A DNA stretch of 64,000 bases from Polaribacter dokdonensis (lineage in GTDB: Bacteria; Bacteroidota; Bacteroidia; Flavobacteriales; Flavobacteriaceae). The DNA is taken from positions 268,001 through 332,000 of the forward strand of contig NZ_CP101505.1 in the NCBI RefSeq assembly GCF_024362345.1, read 5' to 3'. Every line of letters starts with the position of its first letter. Positions within the stretch are counted from its first letter, which is position 1. The notes beneath the pieces are model-generated. The model had not been told where the DNA came from and did not search any database. It saw only the letters and a list, made by a program, of their open reading frames with translations. Positions 50,474-60,076 of the stretch are shown here, one piece after another. The position numbers and the translations under genes are program-made.

Positions 50474-51204
50474 TAATTAATTTTAAACTGATTTCTTTTC
50501 CAATAGTATGCAATAATAAAGCCAATTAAAGCACCACCTATATGTGCAAAATGAGCAATATTACCTACAGAATATTTGGTCATCCCAAAAAACAAATCAC
50601 CTAAAATCATAACAGGAATAAAATATTTTGCAGCAATTGGAACAGGAAAAAATATCAAGGCCAATTTTGCATTTTTAAAATATAATCCAAAAGCAACTAA
50701 AACTCCATAAACTGCTCCAGATGCACCAACAGCTGGTGTGTTATATAGGGCTGTAATTTTATTAAATTGTTCTTGTGATATTGCATTTATAACTCTTGCA
50801 TCGTTAGGAGAGCCTGATTTTAAGATTGATAAAACCTCAGAATCACTTAAACCAGCATTAATAAACAACTCAAAAATTCCATTAAATTGATAATAGTTAA
50901 CCAAAGTGTAAATTACACCTGCACCTAAACCTGCAGAAAAATAAAAAAACAGAAATTTTTTCTTACCCCACATTTGTTCTAAAGGTGTACCAAATGCCCA
51001 TAAACCATACATGTTAAACAAAATATGAGCAAAACTACCATGCATAAAAAGATGCGTTACATACTGCCAAAAGCCAAAATTTTCGTTCTTAGGAAAATGT
51101 AAAGCCAACATATTTGTAAAATCTAATTGTAATAATTGTGGAGCAACAAATACAATTACATTGATTATAATTAGGTGTTTTATGGCATCTGTAAGTCTAT
51201 TCAT
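50473..51204 (-). CDS. Rhomboid-family intramembrane serine protease
   Basis: The 243-residue protein has six membrane segments. It shows HGSFAHILFNMYGLWAFG, VGASGAVYGVLVAFG with catalytic Ser, and GNIAHFAHIGGALIGF with catalytic His. An extra loop (INAGLSDSEVLSILKSGSPNDARVI) lies between helices 3 and 4. It sits 2 bases after the mutL stop, so the unit reads mutL, rhomboid 1, rhomboid 2, EEP. The substrate is unknown. Confidence 0.94.
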   Translation of the reverse strand: MNRLTDAIKHLIIINVIVFVAPQLLQLDFTNMLALHFPKNENFGFWQYVTHLFMHGSFAHILFNMYGLWAFGTPLEQMWGKKKFLFFYFSAGLGAGVIYTLVNYYQFNGIFELFINAGLSDSEVLSILKSGSPNDARVINAISQEQFNKITALYNTPAVGASGAVYGVLVAFGLYFKNAKLALIFFPVPIAAKYFIPVMILGDLFFGMTKYSVGNIAHFAHIGGALIGFIIAYYWKRNQFKIN

Positions 51205-51206
51205 AC

Positions 51207-53021
51207 TTAGCTATTAAATAAATGATCTATTTCATTTAAAGTTAATGTTTTAAATGTAGATTTTCCAAAAGGAGAAATACTAGGTTCTTTACAAGAAAAC
51301 AAATTATTTACTAAACTTTCTTGTTCTTTTTCTGCTAATTGAGTACCTGTTTTAATAGATAATGTTTTTGCAAAAGATTTAGCCATAATATCAAAATGGC
51401 TAAAACTAGTGTCTGGCACTTCTAAATTCATGTCATTTAATAATTCTTCTAGAATTATAGTTATTTTACTTTCAGTTACAGAAACAGGTATCCCTTTAAT
51501 AGTTACACTATCTTTTGTAAATTCATCAAAAGAAAAACCAGCATTTTCTAATTCTGATTTAATAGTATAAATCATTTCTATTTCTGCTGATGAGAAAGAA
51601 ATCTTTACAGGAAACAATAATTGTTGACTATTGGCTTCCTTAACTGTAATGCTTTCTAAAAACTCTTCATACAAAATACGTTGATGAGCCAAAGATTGAT
51701 GAATTAAAACCACACCAGATTTTATTAAACTCATTACGTATTTACGTTGAATTTGAAATGTTTTCTGGGTTTTAACTTCTTGCTGATCTGTAAATAATTC
51801 ATCCTGTTTTTGCTCATCTGCAATAGATACAGAAGAGTATAAAGTTTCCCAATTTTGAGATTTTTGTTCTCTTTGATAAGGAAAATGAATTTCTTTCTGT
51901 TTTATTTCATTAAAAGGGTTAAAATCTGGATCAACCGTAATTTTTGGGGTGCTACTTTTTAAAGTACTTTTATTTTGATGATAAGATGTATCTAAATTAG
52001 CATCTCTATTAAAATCTAATACAGGTGCTACATTATATTGCCCTAAACTATGTTTTACAGTAGCTCTTAACATGGCATATAATGCCTTCTCATTATCGAA
52101 CTTTATTTCTGTTTTTGTGGGATGAATATTTATATCAATGGTGTTTGCAGGTACTTTTAAATATAAAAAATAAGAAGGATGTGAACCTTGCTCTAATAAA
52201 CCATCAAAAGCATTTACAACTGCATGATTTAGGTAAGAACTTTTTATAAAACGATCATTCACAAAAAAGAATTGTTCACCTCTTTTGCGTTTAGAAAATT
52301 CAGGCTTAGCTACAAAACCTTCAATATCTAAAATATCTGTCTGCTCATTTATTGGTACTAATTTTTCATTCATTTTAGAACCAAAGACAGCTACAATTCG
52401 TTGTCTTAAATTACTGCTTTTTAAATGATAAACCTCATTGTTGTTATGATGTAATAAAAAAGCAATGTTTGGGTGTGCCAAAGCAACTCTTTGAAACTCA
52501 TCTATAATATGCCTTGTTTCTACTGTATCTGATTTTAGGAAATTTCTACGAGCTGGAATATTATAAAATAAATTTTTAACGGCAATACTTGCACCTTTAC
52601 CTGTAGAAATAAAATCTTGAGAAATAATGGTGCTACCTTCTATTTTAAGACAAGTACCCAATTCTTCATTTTCTTGTTTAGTTTTTAGTTCTACATGCGC
52701 AATTGCTGCAATAGAGGCCAAAGCTTCTCCTCTAAACCCTTTGGTACACAAATTAAATAAATCTTCTGCCTTTTGAATTTTAGAAGTAGCATGCCTTTCA
52801 AAACACATTCTTGCGTCTGTAGCACTCATTCCTTTACCATCGTCAATAACTTGAATTAGTGTTTTACCAGCGTCTTTTAAAAGTAATTTAATACTGGTTG
52901 CACCTGCATCTATAGCGTTTTCTAAAAGTTCTTTTACTACAGAAGCAGGTCTTTGCACTACTTCTCCTGCAGCAATTTGGTTCGCTACATGATCTGGTAA
53001 AAGTTGAATGATGTCTGACAT
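51207..53021 (-). CDS. mutL: DNA mismatch repair protein MutL
   Basis: The 604-residue protein has a GHKL ATPase N-terminal half: VANQIAAGEVVQRPASVVKELLENAIDAG, IDDGKGM, ERHATSKI, GFRGEALASIAAI, and transducer GKGASIAVKNLFYNIPARRNFLK. The C-terminal dimerisation domain spans about 420-604. The endonuclease motif DQHA-x2-E-x4-E is not conserved: the matching stretch reads HQSLAHQRILYEE. The usual CPHGRP-type zinc site appears as SPFGKSTF. So the protein looks like MutL without its nicking site. It is followed by the rhomboid genes at 2 bases. Confidence 0.94.
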   Translation of the reverse strand: MSDIIQLLPDHVANQIAAGEVVQRPASVVKELLENAIDAGATSIKLLLKDAGKTLIQVIDDGKGMSATDARMCFERHATSKIQKAEDLFNLCTKGFRGEALASIAAIAHVELKTKQENEELGTCLKIEGSTIISQDFISTGKGASIAVKNLFYNIPARRNFLKSDTVETRHIIDEFQRVALAHPNIAFLLHHNNNEVYHLKSSNLRQRIVAVFGSKMNEKLVPINEQTDILDIEGFVAKPEFSKRKRGEQFFFVNDRFIKSSYLNHAVVNAFDGLLEQGSHPSYFLYLKVPANTIDINIHPTKTEIKFDNEKALYAMLRATVKHSLGQYNVAPVLDFNRDANLDTSYHQNKSTLKSSTPKITVDPDFNPFNEIKQKEIHFPYQREQKSQNWETLYSSVSIADEQKQDELFTDQQEVKTQKTFQIQRKYVMSLIKSGVVLIHQSLAHQRILYEEFLESITVKEANSQQLLFPVKISFSSAEIEMIYTIKSELENAGFSFDEFTKDSVTIKGIPVSVTESKITIILEELLNDMNLEVPDTSFSHFDIMAKSFAKTLSIKTGTQLAEKEQESLVNNLFSCKEPSISPFGKSTFKTLTLNEIDHLFNS

Positions 53022-53296
53022 TATTTTGATAAGAATATAGATAAATCAAAATCGATGATATACAAAAAACCAAAAACTAAAATTAAAATGATGTAAATAA
53101 TAGTTTTGTTTGTGCCTTGGTCTGATGTTTTTAAATCATTAATGGCATCTGTAAACTTCGATTTAATTCCTTTGTTTTTACCTGTGGTAGTTCTAAACTT
53201 ATCTAACTTATGCTCAATTTTAAAAGGGCTTCCTTCACCTTTATAATATCGAGGTTGATAATCAAATTTCTTATTTGTTCTTTTTAAAAATCCCAT
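53021..53296 (-). CDS. Small membrane protein upstream of mutL
   Basis: The 91-residue protein has a basic N-terminal half (LKRTNKKFDYQPRYYKGEGS) and one C-terminal membrane segment (TIIYIILILVFGFLYIIDF). It is a conserved flavobacterial family and is sometimes mislabelled as riboflavin synthase beta subunit, perhaps from the nearby ribH; nothing supports that. It shares one base with the mutL start. The function is unknown. Confidence 0.8.
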   Translation of the reverse strand: MGFLKRTNKKFDYQPRYYKGEGSPFKIEHKLDKFRTTTGKNKGIKSKFTDAINDLKTSDQGTNKTIIYIILILVFGFLYIIDFDLSIFLSK

Positions 53297-53440
53297 AGTT
53301 TCTAGTAAAAATTGATGTTCAATTACTTAGAAAAAGCAATTATTATACCAATTTAAAGGATTTCAAATTTAAAGAATTTAAAGGAATACATCAAGTATTG
53401 ATGTTAAAACCTTTCTTAAAATATAAGATTAGAAATGCAT

Positions 53441-53947
53441 TTAAAACCCAATGCTTTCTGAGCTGCGATCTGAATTTTTAATGGCTGCCATTTTTATAGC
53501 TGCAACTGCACATTCAATACCTTTATTACCTAATTTACCTCCAGATCTATCTAGAGATTGTTGTTTGGTATTGTCTGTTAGAACACAAAAGATAACAGGT
53601 ACATCATATTTTACATTTAAATCTATAATTCCTTGAGTCACGCCTTCACAAACAAAATCAAAGTGTTTTGTTTCTCCTTGAATTACATTACCAACTGCAA
53701 TTATTGCATCTAGTTTTTCAGCTTGAATCATTTTTTTACATCCGTAAACTAATTCAAAACTTCCAGGTACATCCCAAGAAACAATATTGTTCTTAGAAGC
53801 ACCACAATCTAATAGGGTTTCAATTGCTCCGTTTTTTAAGTTCTGTGTAATCTCAGGATTCCATTCTGAAACAACAATCCCAAATCGAAAATTCTTCGCA
53901 TTTGGGATTGTAGCTTTATCGTAATAAGATAAATTGGTTGTAGCCAT
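53441..53947 (-). CDS. ribH: 6,7-dimethyl-8-ribityllumazine synthase
   Basis: The 168-residue enzyme makes the riboflavin precursor lumazine. Visible are FGIVVSEWNPEITQNL, VPGSFELVYGCKKMI, AIIAVGNVIQGETKHFDFVCEGV (with the catalytic His of the GETxHFxxV segment) and PVIFCVLTDNTKQQSLDRSG. Length fits the icosahedral family. It lies 73 bases downstream of the TPR gene on the same strand. Confidence 0.97.
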   Translation of the reverse strand: MATTNLSYYDKATIPNAKNFRFGIVVSEWNPEITQNLKNGAIETLLDCGASKNNIVSWDVPGSFELVYGCKKMIQAEKLDAIIAVGNVIQGETKHFDFVCEGVTQGIIDLNVKYDVPVIFCVLTDNTKQQSLDRSGGKLGNKGIECAVAAIKMAAIKNSDRSSESIGF

Positions 53948-54020
53948 ATTTATAGTTTTCAGTCTTTAGTTTTCAATATTTAGTAAGCAGAGAACTGCAA
54001 ACTAAAAGAGATACTACCTA

Positions 54021-54788
54021 CTAATTTTTTGCATATTTTGCTGCATTGATAAATTTATCAATGTCTTTACCTTGGTCTGAAGTTGGATATTTTTCTTTAA
54101 TTATAGAAAACATATTTTCAGCTTTATCAAAATCCTTTAACAACATTGCAGTTTGTGCGCTTTTGTATAAAAATAGAGGTGTAGTAAATTCATTACTTTC
54201 TACATTTGCAGCTTTTTCATAGTATTCTAAAGCGTCTTCTTGCTGATCAATATCAGAAAAAGCATCTCCAATAGCACCTAAAGAAACTGCATTTAAAACA
54301 GCATTGTCAGAATTGAATTTACTTAAATATTCAATTGCTTTGTCATATTGTTTCATTTGTAAATAAGAAACACCTGCATAATAGTTTGCTAAGTTTCCTG
54401 CATCTGTACCACTATAAGCATCAGCAACATCTAAAAAACCATAGTTACCATCTGCACCTTCTAAACCTAAGTTTAATAAAGAATCGATACCTGAACCAGC
54501 AGTTGCTGCTTCATCAAAATATTTTCTTGGAAAAGCCAACTCATTAGAAGCCTCCAATTCATTAGGTTCTACAATGTATTTGTTATAACCTAAGAAAGCT
54601 AAAAACACAACCACAACTGCAATTAAAGCACCAAATAAAACTTTACTGTTTTTTTCTATCCATTGCTCAGATTTGGATGCAGTCTCATCTAAAGTGTTAA
54701 ACACTTCAGCAGTTGTGCTGTCCATTTCTTCTGCTTGTTGTTCAGCTTTTTTACCTTCTGGTTTGTATTTTTTCTTGTATGTTGCCAT
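54021..54788 (-). CDS. TPR protein with single membrane anchor (YfgM-like)
   Basis: The 255-residue protein has a charged N-terminus, a membrane segment at about 48-68 (VLFGALIAVVVVFLAFLGY) and tetratricopeptide repeats from about 120: NLANYYAGVSYLQMKQYDKAIEYL, VSLGAIGDAFSDIDQQEDALEYYEKA and FLYKSAQTAMLLKDFDKAENMFSII. The topology places the repeats in the periplasm as in YfgM, a partner of the SecYEG translocon and chaperones; that role is known for the E. coli protein only. A -7 box lies just upstream. Confidence 0.9.
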   Translation of the reverse strand: MATYKKKYKPEGKKAEQQAEEMDSTTAEVFNTLDETASKSEQWIEKNSKVLFGALIAVVVVFLAFLGYNKYIVEPNELEASNELAFPRKYFDEAATAGSGIDSLLNLGLEGADGNYGFLDVADAYSGTDAGNLANYYAGVSYLQMKQYDKAIEYLSKFNSDNAVLNAVSLGAIGDAFSDIDQQEDALEYYEKAANVESNEFTTPLFLYKSAQTAMLLKDFDKAENMFSIIKEKYPTSDQGKDIDKFINAAKYAKN

Positions 54789-54811
54789 ATTTCCTTAAAA
54801 ATTAGTGGCGA

Positions 54812-54819
54812 CAAAAATA
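54812..54819 (-). promoter_or_regulatory. Bacteroidota -7 box (TATTTTTG) of TPR/ribH unit
   Basis: On the minus strand TATTTTTG matches TAnnTTTG, 24 bases before the ATG. Confidence 0.5.
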
Positions 54820-54902
54820 GTTTTTTTAATTGGATTTTAAAAGAGGTTATTTCGCAAAATTTTCAATAATTTGCAGACGTTTTTTAATATCATTTTTTCT
54901 AC

Positions 54903-55982
54903 ATGTATTTACAACAACTTTCATTAGTTAATTTTAAGAATATAGCTTCGCAATCATTTGATTTTCAAGAGAAAATAAATTGTTTTGTAGGTAATAATGG
55001 TGTAGGAAAAACGAATGTTTTAGATGCAATTTATTATTTATCTTTTACAAAAAGTTACTTTAATTCTGTAGCTGTGCAGAATATAAAACACAATGAGTCC
55101 TTTTTTATGATAGAAGGAAATTACCTTTTAAATGATAGAAATGAAACCATAGTTTGTAGTTTAAAGAAAGGTCAGAAAAAAATCTTAAAACGAAATGCTA
55201 AAGCTTATGATCGATTTTCAGATCATATAGGACAATTTCCGTTAGTAATTATATCTCCTGCAGATAGAGATTTAGTGACTGAAGGTAGTGATTTAAGAAG
55301 AAAGTTTATAGATGGTGTAATTTCACAACAGAATAAAACGTACCTAAAAGATTTAATGGCCTACAATAAGGTTTTAACGCAGAGAAATGCATTACTAAAA
55401 TATTTTGCTGCTAATAGAACTTTTGATGCCTTAAACCTTGGTGTTTATGATGATCAACTAAGTGATTATGGAGCAAGAATTTATGAAGTTAGAAGTCAGT
55501 TTTTAGAAGAGTTTATTCCTATTTTTAATGAAAAATATAAAATAATTTCTGGGGATAAAGAGAATGTAAATCTCAACTATAAAAGCCAGTTACACGATTT
55601 TTCGATGCCAGATTTATTAAAAAAAGCATTAGATAAAGATAAGATTTTACAATACAGTACTTCAGGAATTCATAAAGATGATTTGAATTTTGAGATTGGT
55701 GATTATCCTATTAAAAAATTCGGTTCTCAAGGTCAACAAAAATCATTTTTAATCGCTTTAAAATTAGCACAATTCGAGTTTATAAAACAACAGGCAAATA
55801 TTACTCCTATTTTATTGTTGGATGATATTTTTGATAAGTTAGATGAAAATAGAGTAGCACAAATTATAGATTTGGTTAATAATGATGAATTTGGTCAAAT
55901 TTTTATTACTGATACTCATGCAGAAAGAACAGAAAATATTTTAAAGGAAGGTGATAAGCAATATCAAATTTTTAAACTGTAA
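54903..55982 (+). CDS. recF: DNA replication and repair protein RecF
   Basis: The 359-residue SMC-like ATPase loads RecA with RecOR at gapped DNA. Visible are [14 protein letters not shown], Walker [22 protein letters not shown], the signature region [18 protein letters not shown], Walker [17 protein letters not shown] and [10 protein letters not shown]. Length is normal. The next gene, dciA-like, is 25 bases downstream, a pairing seen in many genomes. Confidence 0.97.
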   Translation: MYLQQLSLVNFKNIASQSFDFQEKINCFVGNNGVGKTNVLDAIYYLSFTKSYFNSVAVQNIKHNESFFMIEGNYLLNDRNETIVCSLKKGQKKILKRNAKAYDRFSDHIGQFPLVIISPADRDLVTEGSDLRRKFIDGVISQQNKTYLKDLMAYNKVLTQRNALLKYFAANRTFDALNLGVYDDQLSDYGARIYEVRSQFLEEFIPIFNEKYKIISGDKENVNLNYKSQLHDFSMPDLLKKALDKDKILQYSTSGIHKDDLNFEIGDYPIKKFGSQGQQKSFLIALKLAQFEFIKQQANITPILLLDDIFDKLDENRVAQIIDLVNNDEFGQIFITDTHAERTENILKEGDKQYQIFKL

Positions 55983-56007
55983 AGATTAATAAGAAAAAGT
56001 ACAAGAA

Positions 56008-56304
56008 ATGGCTAAAAGAGAGAATGATTCTTTTTCGATAGAAGATTTAATGCAAAGCTTTATTAAAGAAAATAACTTAAGTAAAGGAATGCAAAAAATT
56101 AAAGTAGAAGAAACTTGGACTAAAATGATGGGGCCAGGAGTTGCGAACAATACAACCTCTGTAAAATTGCAAAACAAAACATTAATTATTCAATTAAAAT
56201 CTTCTGTGTTAAGAGAGGAATTAAGTTATGGTAAAGAAAAAATTATTAAACTTATGAATGAAGAATTGGGTAGTTCTGTAATTTCTAAATTAATGTTGGT
56301 TTAG
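56008..56304 (+). CDS. DciA-like (DUF721) protein
   Basis: The 98-residue protein fits DUF721: SIEDLMQSFIKENNLSKGMQKIKVEETWTKMMGPGVANNT, then LIIQLKSSVLREELSYGKEKII. DciA loads the replicative helicase DnaB in bacteria lacking DnaC, and the short KH-like domain is what is seen here. Its position after recF fits a replication role. It is convergent with the lipoprotein gene at 56306. Confidence 0.9.
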   Translation: MAKRENDSFSIEDLMQSFIKENNLSKGMQKIKVEETWTKMMGPGVANNTTSVKLQNKTLIIQLKSSVLREELSYGKEKIIKLMNEELGSSVISKLMLV

Positions 56305-56305
56305 C

Positions 56306-56854
56306 TTAATAAGGAAAGTATTTCATATCAAATCTACCATCTGTAACTTTAATATCTACACAATTTTGAGTGCTGCCTTCAAATTCAAAAGTTCCAGAAA
56401 TAATATACTTAGTTCTATCAATTTTAGAGAATGTAATAGTACCTTTTGTAATATCTGAACTATTATAAATACAATTAGGTTTAGCATCTATGAAATCTGT
56501 GTATTGCACATTATATAAATCAATATTGGTAAGATCATAAGACACATTTTCTAATATATCTTTAGTGATTTTGAAACTAAAATTTTTAATAGGATCTGCA
56601 TACAATTGGTTGTCTACTGTATTTGAAAATCTTAAAAAGAAAAAATTACCTTGTGTTTCTGCTCTAGATAATTGTGTATGTCTTATTTGCACTAATCTAC
56701 CATTAACAAAACAGCCAAAAGAGTTTTTCCCAGTTTCTGTCTTTTCTGGCAGTGTTTCTGTATCATCAAACAAAAAACAACTTGTAAATAGTATTGATGA
56801 TAGTAAACAAAAAATAGAAATTAGTTTTCTCAAGCTATGTTTTTTACTTTTCAA
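56306..56854 (-). CDS. Lipoprotein of unknown function
   Basis: The 182-residue lipoprotein (lipobox ILFTSC, Cys26) has a beta-rich mature part (FGCFVNGRLVQIRHTQLS, GTITFSKIDRTKYIISGTFEFEG). Many Bacteroidota lipoproteins have this kind of single barrel-like domain (DUF6252-like, tentative). It lies between dciA and ndk. The function is unknown. Confidence 0.72.
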   Translation of the reverse strand: MKSKKHSLRKLISIFCLLSSILFTSCFLFDDTETLPEKTETGKNSFGCFVNGRLVQIRHTQLSRAETQGNFFFLRFSNTVDNQLYADPIKNFSFKITKDILENVSYDLTNIDLYNVQYTDFIDAKPNCIYNSSDITKGTITFSKIDRTKYIISGTFEFEGSTQNCVDIKVTDGRFDMKYFPY

Positions 56855-56866
56855 ATTTAATCAAAT

Positions 56867-56898
56867 AAAAAACTCATAACAATGAAGTTATGAGTTTT
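56867..56898 (-). terminator. Terminator of ndk
   Basis: On the minus strand AAACTCATAAC + loop + GTTATGAGTTT is followed by a T run, about 27 bases after the ndk stop. Confidence 0.85.
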
Positions 56899-56924
56899 GT
56901 ATTATTTATTAAGAATTTAAATTC

Positions 56925-57344
56925 TTAGAATTGCTCTCTACCAGAAAAATGGAAGTTACCTTCAATTTCTGCATTTTCGTCAGAATCTGAACCATGAACT
57001 GCATTTTCTCCCATAGAAGTTGCATATAATTTTCTAATTGTACCTTCAGCAGCATCAGCAGGATTTGTAGCACCAATTAAGGTTCTAAAATCATCTACTG
57101 CGTTATCTTTTTCTAAGATAGCAGCTACAATTGGTCCACGTGTCATAAATTCTACTAACTCACCAAAAAACGGACGCTCATTATGCACAGCATAAAAAGT
57201 TTCAGCATCTGCTTTTGTCATTTGAGTTTTCTTTAAAGCCACAATTCTAAATCCTGCAGCGTTTATTTTTTCTAAGATTGCACCTGTATGTCCGTTTTCT
57301 ACAGCATCAGGTTTAAGCATTGTAAATGTTCTATTTGTTGCCAT
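56925..57344 (-). CDS. ndk: Nucleoside diphosphate kinase
   Basis: The 139-residue enzyme equilibrates NTP and NDP pools through a phosphohistidine. [16 protein letters not shown] is the start. [33 protein letters not shown] and [15 protein letters not shown] carry the substrate site and the catalytic His (NAVHGSDS). Length is normal. A -7 box lies 21 bases upstream. Confidence 0.98.
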   Translation of the reverse strand: MATNRTFTMLKPDAVENGHTGAILEKINAAGFRIVALKKTQMTKADAETFYAVHNERPFFGELVEFMTRGPIVAAILEKDNAVDDFRTLIGATNPADAAEGTIRKLYATSMGENAVHGSDSDENAEIEGNFHFSGREQF

Positions 57345-57364
57345 TTTATTTTATAAAATTTTTG

Positions 57365-57372
57365 CAAAAGTA
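57365..57372 (-). promoter_or_regulatory. Bacteroidota -7 box (TACTTTTG) of ndk
   Basis: On the minus strand TACTTTTG matches TAnnTTTG, 21 bases before the ndk ATG. Confidence 0.55.
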
Positions 57373-57395
57373 CGTCTTTTAATGTGATTTGCAAG

Positions 57396-58424
57396 TTAAT
57401 ATGATTGTTTCATTTTTTGCAGCAATTTATTGTTTCTTCCTCTCATTTCTAAATCGATAAATTTGTCATCAAAATTAAAATTTAATACTCCAAAACTAAT
57501 CTCATTTACTACTTCTTGAACTCTATATTTATTAGGTTCACCTGAATAACTGGTATAAGCATGTGTTAAACCACTAGAAGTGAAATCTGTAAGTTTATAA
57601 GGTAAATTCGGTACTTCTGTTTGTGAAAATTCTGAAATATGCCTATCTCCAGATAAAAGCAAAACACCTTTTGCTTTAGAAGAAATGATAGTTTCTTTTA
57701 GCTTATCTACTTCATGAGGAAAATTTCCCCAAGTTTCAAAACCATGTTCAGAAGACAAAACTTGAATACTACTTACTATCACATTAAAGTCGGCTTTAGA
57801 ATTGTTTAGCTCATTCTGTAACCAAGACCATTGTTCTTTTCCTAATATTGTACCTTCTCCGTTTTTATTCGGCACATATCTTCTTTTGCCCTTTGCTTTT
57901 GTTAGTTTGGTTCTAAAATAGCGAGTGTCTAATAAAATTACATTGATACTTCCTTTAGTAGTAATAAACTTTTTAGAATTATAAATACCTTCTTGTGATC
58001 TTCTTGCACTATTTTTAGAAACGCCTAAAAAGTCTAAAAATAGTTGTTGTGCTTCTTGCTTTTTTGGGAATTCTATTCCACCATCATTTACTCCATAATC
58101 ATGATCATCCCAAGTTGCTAAAATTGGAACTTTATTTGCCAAGTTTTTATAGGCCTCTTGGCTTAGTAAAGTTTCATAATCACTTTTCATTTTAGACATA
58201 TTTTCAGTATCAGAATAAATGATATCTCCACCCCAAATCCATAAATCTGGATTATTCTTCTTAACTTCTTGCCATAAAACATTGGTTTTGTTCTGTTTAT
58301 TGCAAGAACCAAAAGCTATTGTAAAATCAGAATTTTTAGAGACTTTAGTCACTTGGTTTTGTTTTTTTATATTGCAGTTAGAAAACAAGAAACTAGTAAG
58401 AAATAAAACGAAATAAATTCTCAT
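57396..58424 (-). CDS. PhoD-like phosphatase lipoprotein
   Basis: The 342-residue protein has a lipoprotein-type signal (LTSFLFSNC, Cys17) and a PhoD-type metallophosphatase domain: FGSCNKQ, DLWIWGGDIIYSD (metal Asp), ILATWDDHDYGVNDGG, VILLDTRYFR and GVLLLSGDRHISEFS. It would hydrolyse phosphomonoesters or diesters in the envelope; PhoD often serves phosphate scavenging. No Pho-box-like element was found. It is a single gene. Confidence 0.93.
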   Translation of the reverse strand: MRIYFVLFLTSFLFSNCNIKKQNQVTKVSKNSDFTIAFGSCNKQNKTNVLWQEVKKNNPDLWIWGGDIIYSDTENMSKMKSDYETLLSQEAYKNLANKVPILATWDDHDYGVNDGGIEFPKKQEAQQLFLDFLGVSKNSARRSQEGIYNSKKFITTKGSINVILLDTRYFRTKLTKAKGKRRYVPNKNGEGTILGKEQWSWLQNELNNSKADFNVIVSSIQVLSSEHGFETWGNFPHEVDKLKETIISSKAKGVLLLSGDRHISEFSQTEVPNLPYKLTDFTSSGLTHAYTSYSGEPNKYRVQEVVNEISFGVLNFNFDDKFIDLEMRGRNNKLLQKMKQSY

Positions 58425-58511
58425 AAAAAAGAGTTAAATAAACAGTTAAAGTTTTCAAATGTAATGTAAAAAATAATTAAGCAATGTTAATAAATTGTAT
58501 CTTCGCAAACT

Positions 58512-59540
58512 ATGATTTTAAAAGGATTTGATGAGTTAAAAAAGTTTTTAGAAACTCCTAAAAACATAGTGGTTGTAGGTCATAGAAATCCAGATGGAGA
58601 TGCTGTTGGTTCTACCTTAGCCTTAAGCCATTATCTAAACAAAAAAGGGCATCATGCAACAGTTGTAATGCCTAATGATTATCCTGATTTTTTACATTGG
58701 TTGCCAGGTTCTGAGAATACATATAGATTTGATTGGCAGAACAAACAATCTCAAAGAGCAATTCAAAAATCGGATATTATCTTTTTATTAGATTTTAATG
58801 CATTACATAGAGTAGGTTCTAATATGCAAAAAACCTTAGAAGAATATCCTAATGACTTTGCTATGATAGATCATCATCAACAACCAGATGATGTAAAATA
58901 CATGTATTCTGATGTTACTATTTGTTCTACTGCACAAATGGTATATCAATTTATTGAAATGAATAATGATGTTGATCTTATTGATAAGGATATAGCTACT
59001 TGCATGTATACAGGTATTATGACAGATACAGGTTCTTTTAGATTTAGATCTACTACAAGCACAACACATAGAATTATTGCAGATTTAATAGATAAAGGTG
59101 CAGAGAATGACAGAATACACAATAATGTATATGATGCGAATTCTTACAACCGACTTTTATTATTAGGCCAAGCTTTAAGTAATTTACAGATTTTACCTTC
59201 TTACAAAACAGCATACATTACCTTATCAGATGAAGAAAAGAAACGTTTCGATTTTCAAAAAGGAGATACAGAAGGTGTTGTAAATTATGCTTTATCTTTA
59301 AAAGGAATTATTTTTGCAGCAATTTTTATTGAAGATAAAGAACAGAATATTATTAAAATTTCTTTTAGATCTAAAGGTAAGTTTTCTGTAAATCAATTTG
59401 CTAGAAATCATTTTGAAGGAGGAGGACATGATAATGCAGCAGGTGGAAAATCGCATTTATCTATGGAGGAAACTGTAACTAAGTTTTCTTCTTTATTAGA
59501 TAATTATAAATCGGATTTAGAGGTTTCCTATGAAGTATAA
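58512..59540 (+). CDS. DHH-family phosphoesterase (NrnA-like)
   Basis: The 342-residue protein has the DHH motifs VVVGHRNPDGDAVGSTLAL, IIFLLDFNALHR, AMIDHHQQPDD and MTDTGSFRFRSTT. The DHHA1 domain at the C-terminus has FARNHFEGGGHDNAAGGKS. NrnA-type proteins degrade nano-RNA and pAp, and some hydrolyse c-di-AMP products. Its stop overlaps the gldI start by 11 bases. Confidence 0.95.
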   Translation: MILKGFDELKKFLETPKNIVVVGHRNPDGDAVGSTLALSHYLNKKGHHATVVMPNDYPDFLHWLPGSENTYRFDWQNKQSQRAIQKSDIIFLLDFNALHRVGSNMQKTLEEYPNDFAMIDHHQQPDDVKYMYSDVTICSTAQMVYQFIEMNNDVDLIDKDIATCMYTGIMTDTGSFRFRSTTSTTHRIIADLIDKGAENDRIHNNVYDANSYNRLLLLGQALSNLQILPSYKTAYITLSDEEKKRFDFQKGDTEGVVNYALSLKGIIFAAIFIEDKEQNIIKISFRSKGKFSVNQFARNHFEGGGHDNAAGGKSHLSMEETVTKFSSLLDNYKSDLEVSYEV

Positions 59541-60069
59541 ATTAGTGCTATTTTTGTTGTTGATGCTTGGTGCTGTTTCTTGCTCTAAAATAGAGCCAAG
59601 AAAACCTATAAACCCAAAACCATCTACAACACTGTATTTTGAAGCAATGCAACAAAATAAAATTTTAAATCAAAAAGCAGATGTACTTATTGCAGCATTA
59701 ATTCAAAAAGATTCTACAACTCAATACATACAATCATCAAATGGGTTTTGGTACACTTATAATGAAAAGGTAGAAGAAGATTTACCAACACCAAAACAAG
59801 GTGATGAAATTACAATCACTTATTCAATCTCCGATTTAAATGATTCTATCATTTATAGCAAAGAAGAATTAGGTTTAAAAACTTATAAAGTAGACAGAGA
59901 AGATTTTATTACAGGTCTGCAAAAAGGGGTTAAGCTTATGAAAGTAGGAGAAACAGTAACCTTTGTATTACCTGCATATAGTGCATTTGGTATTACAGGA
60001 GACAACAATAAAATAGGTTTAAACCAATCAATTAAAAGTACATTAACATTAATCAACATAAATAAATAG
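59530..60069 (+). CDS. gldI: Gliding-motility-associated peptidyl-prolyl isomerase GldI
   Basis: The 179-residue lipoprotein (lipobox MLGAVSC, Cys18) has an FKBP domain at about 70-178: NGFWYTYNEKVEEDLPTPKQGDEITITYSISDLND, DFITGLQKGVKLMKVGETVTFVLPAYSAFG. GldI is needed for gliding in Flavobacterium johnsoniae, where it probably folds Gld components in the periplasm. The name rests on length, lipoprotein nature and sequence; its place just after the DHH gene is the usual flavobacterial setting. Confidence 0.92.
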   Translation: MKYKLVLFLLLMLGAVSCSKIEPRKPINPKPSTTLYFEAMQQNKILNQKADVLIAALIQKDSTTQYIQSSNGFWYTYNEKVEEDLPTPKQGDEITITYSISDLNDSIIYSKEELGLKTYKVDREDFITGLQKGVKLMKVGETVTFVLPAYSAFGITGDNNKIGLNQSIKSTLTLININK

Positions 60070-60076
60070 AAAATAA

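Noticed and set aside
54335..54547. His/Leu-rich open frame of 70 codons on the plus strand
   Set aside because: It is antisense to the TPR gene; the unusual composition reflects reverse reading of its codons.
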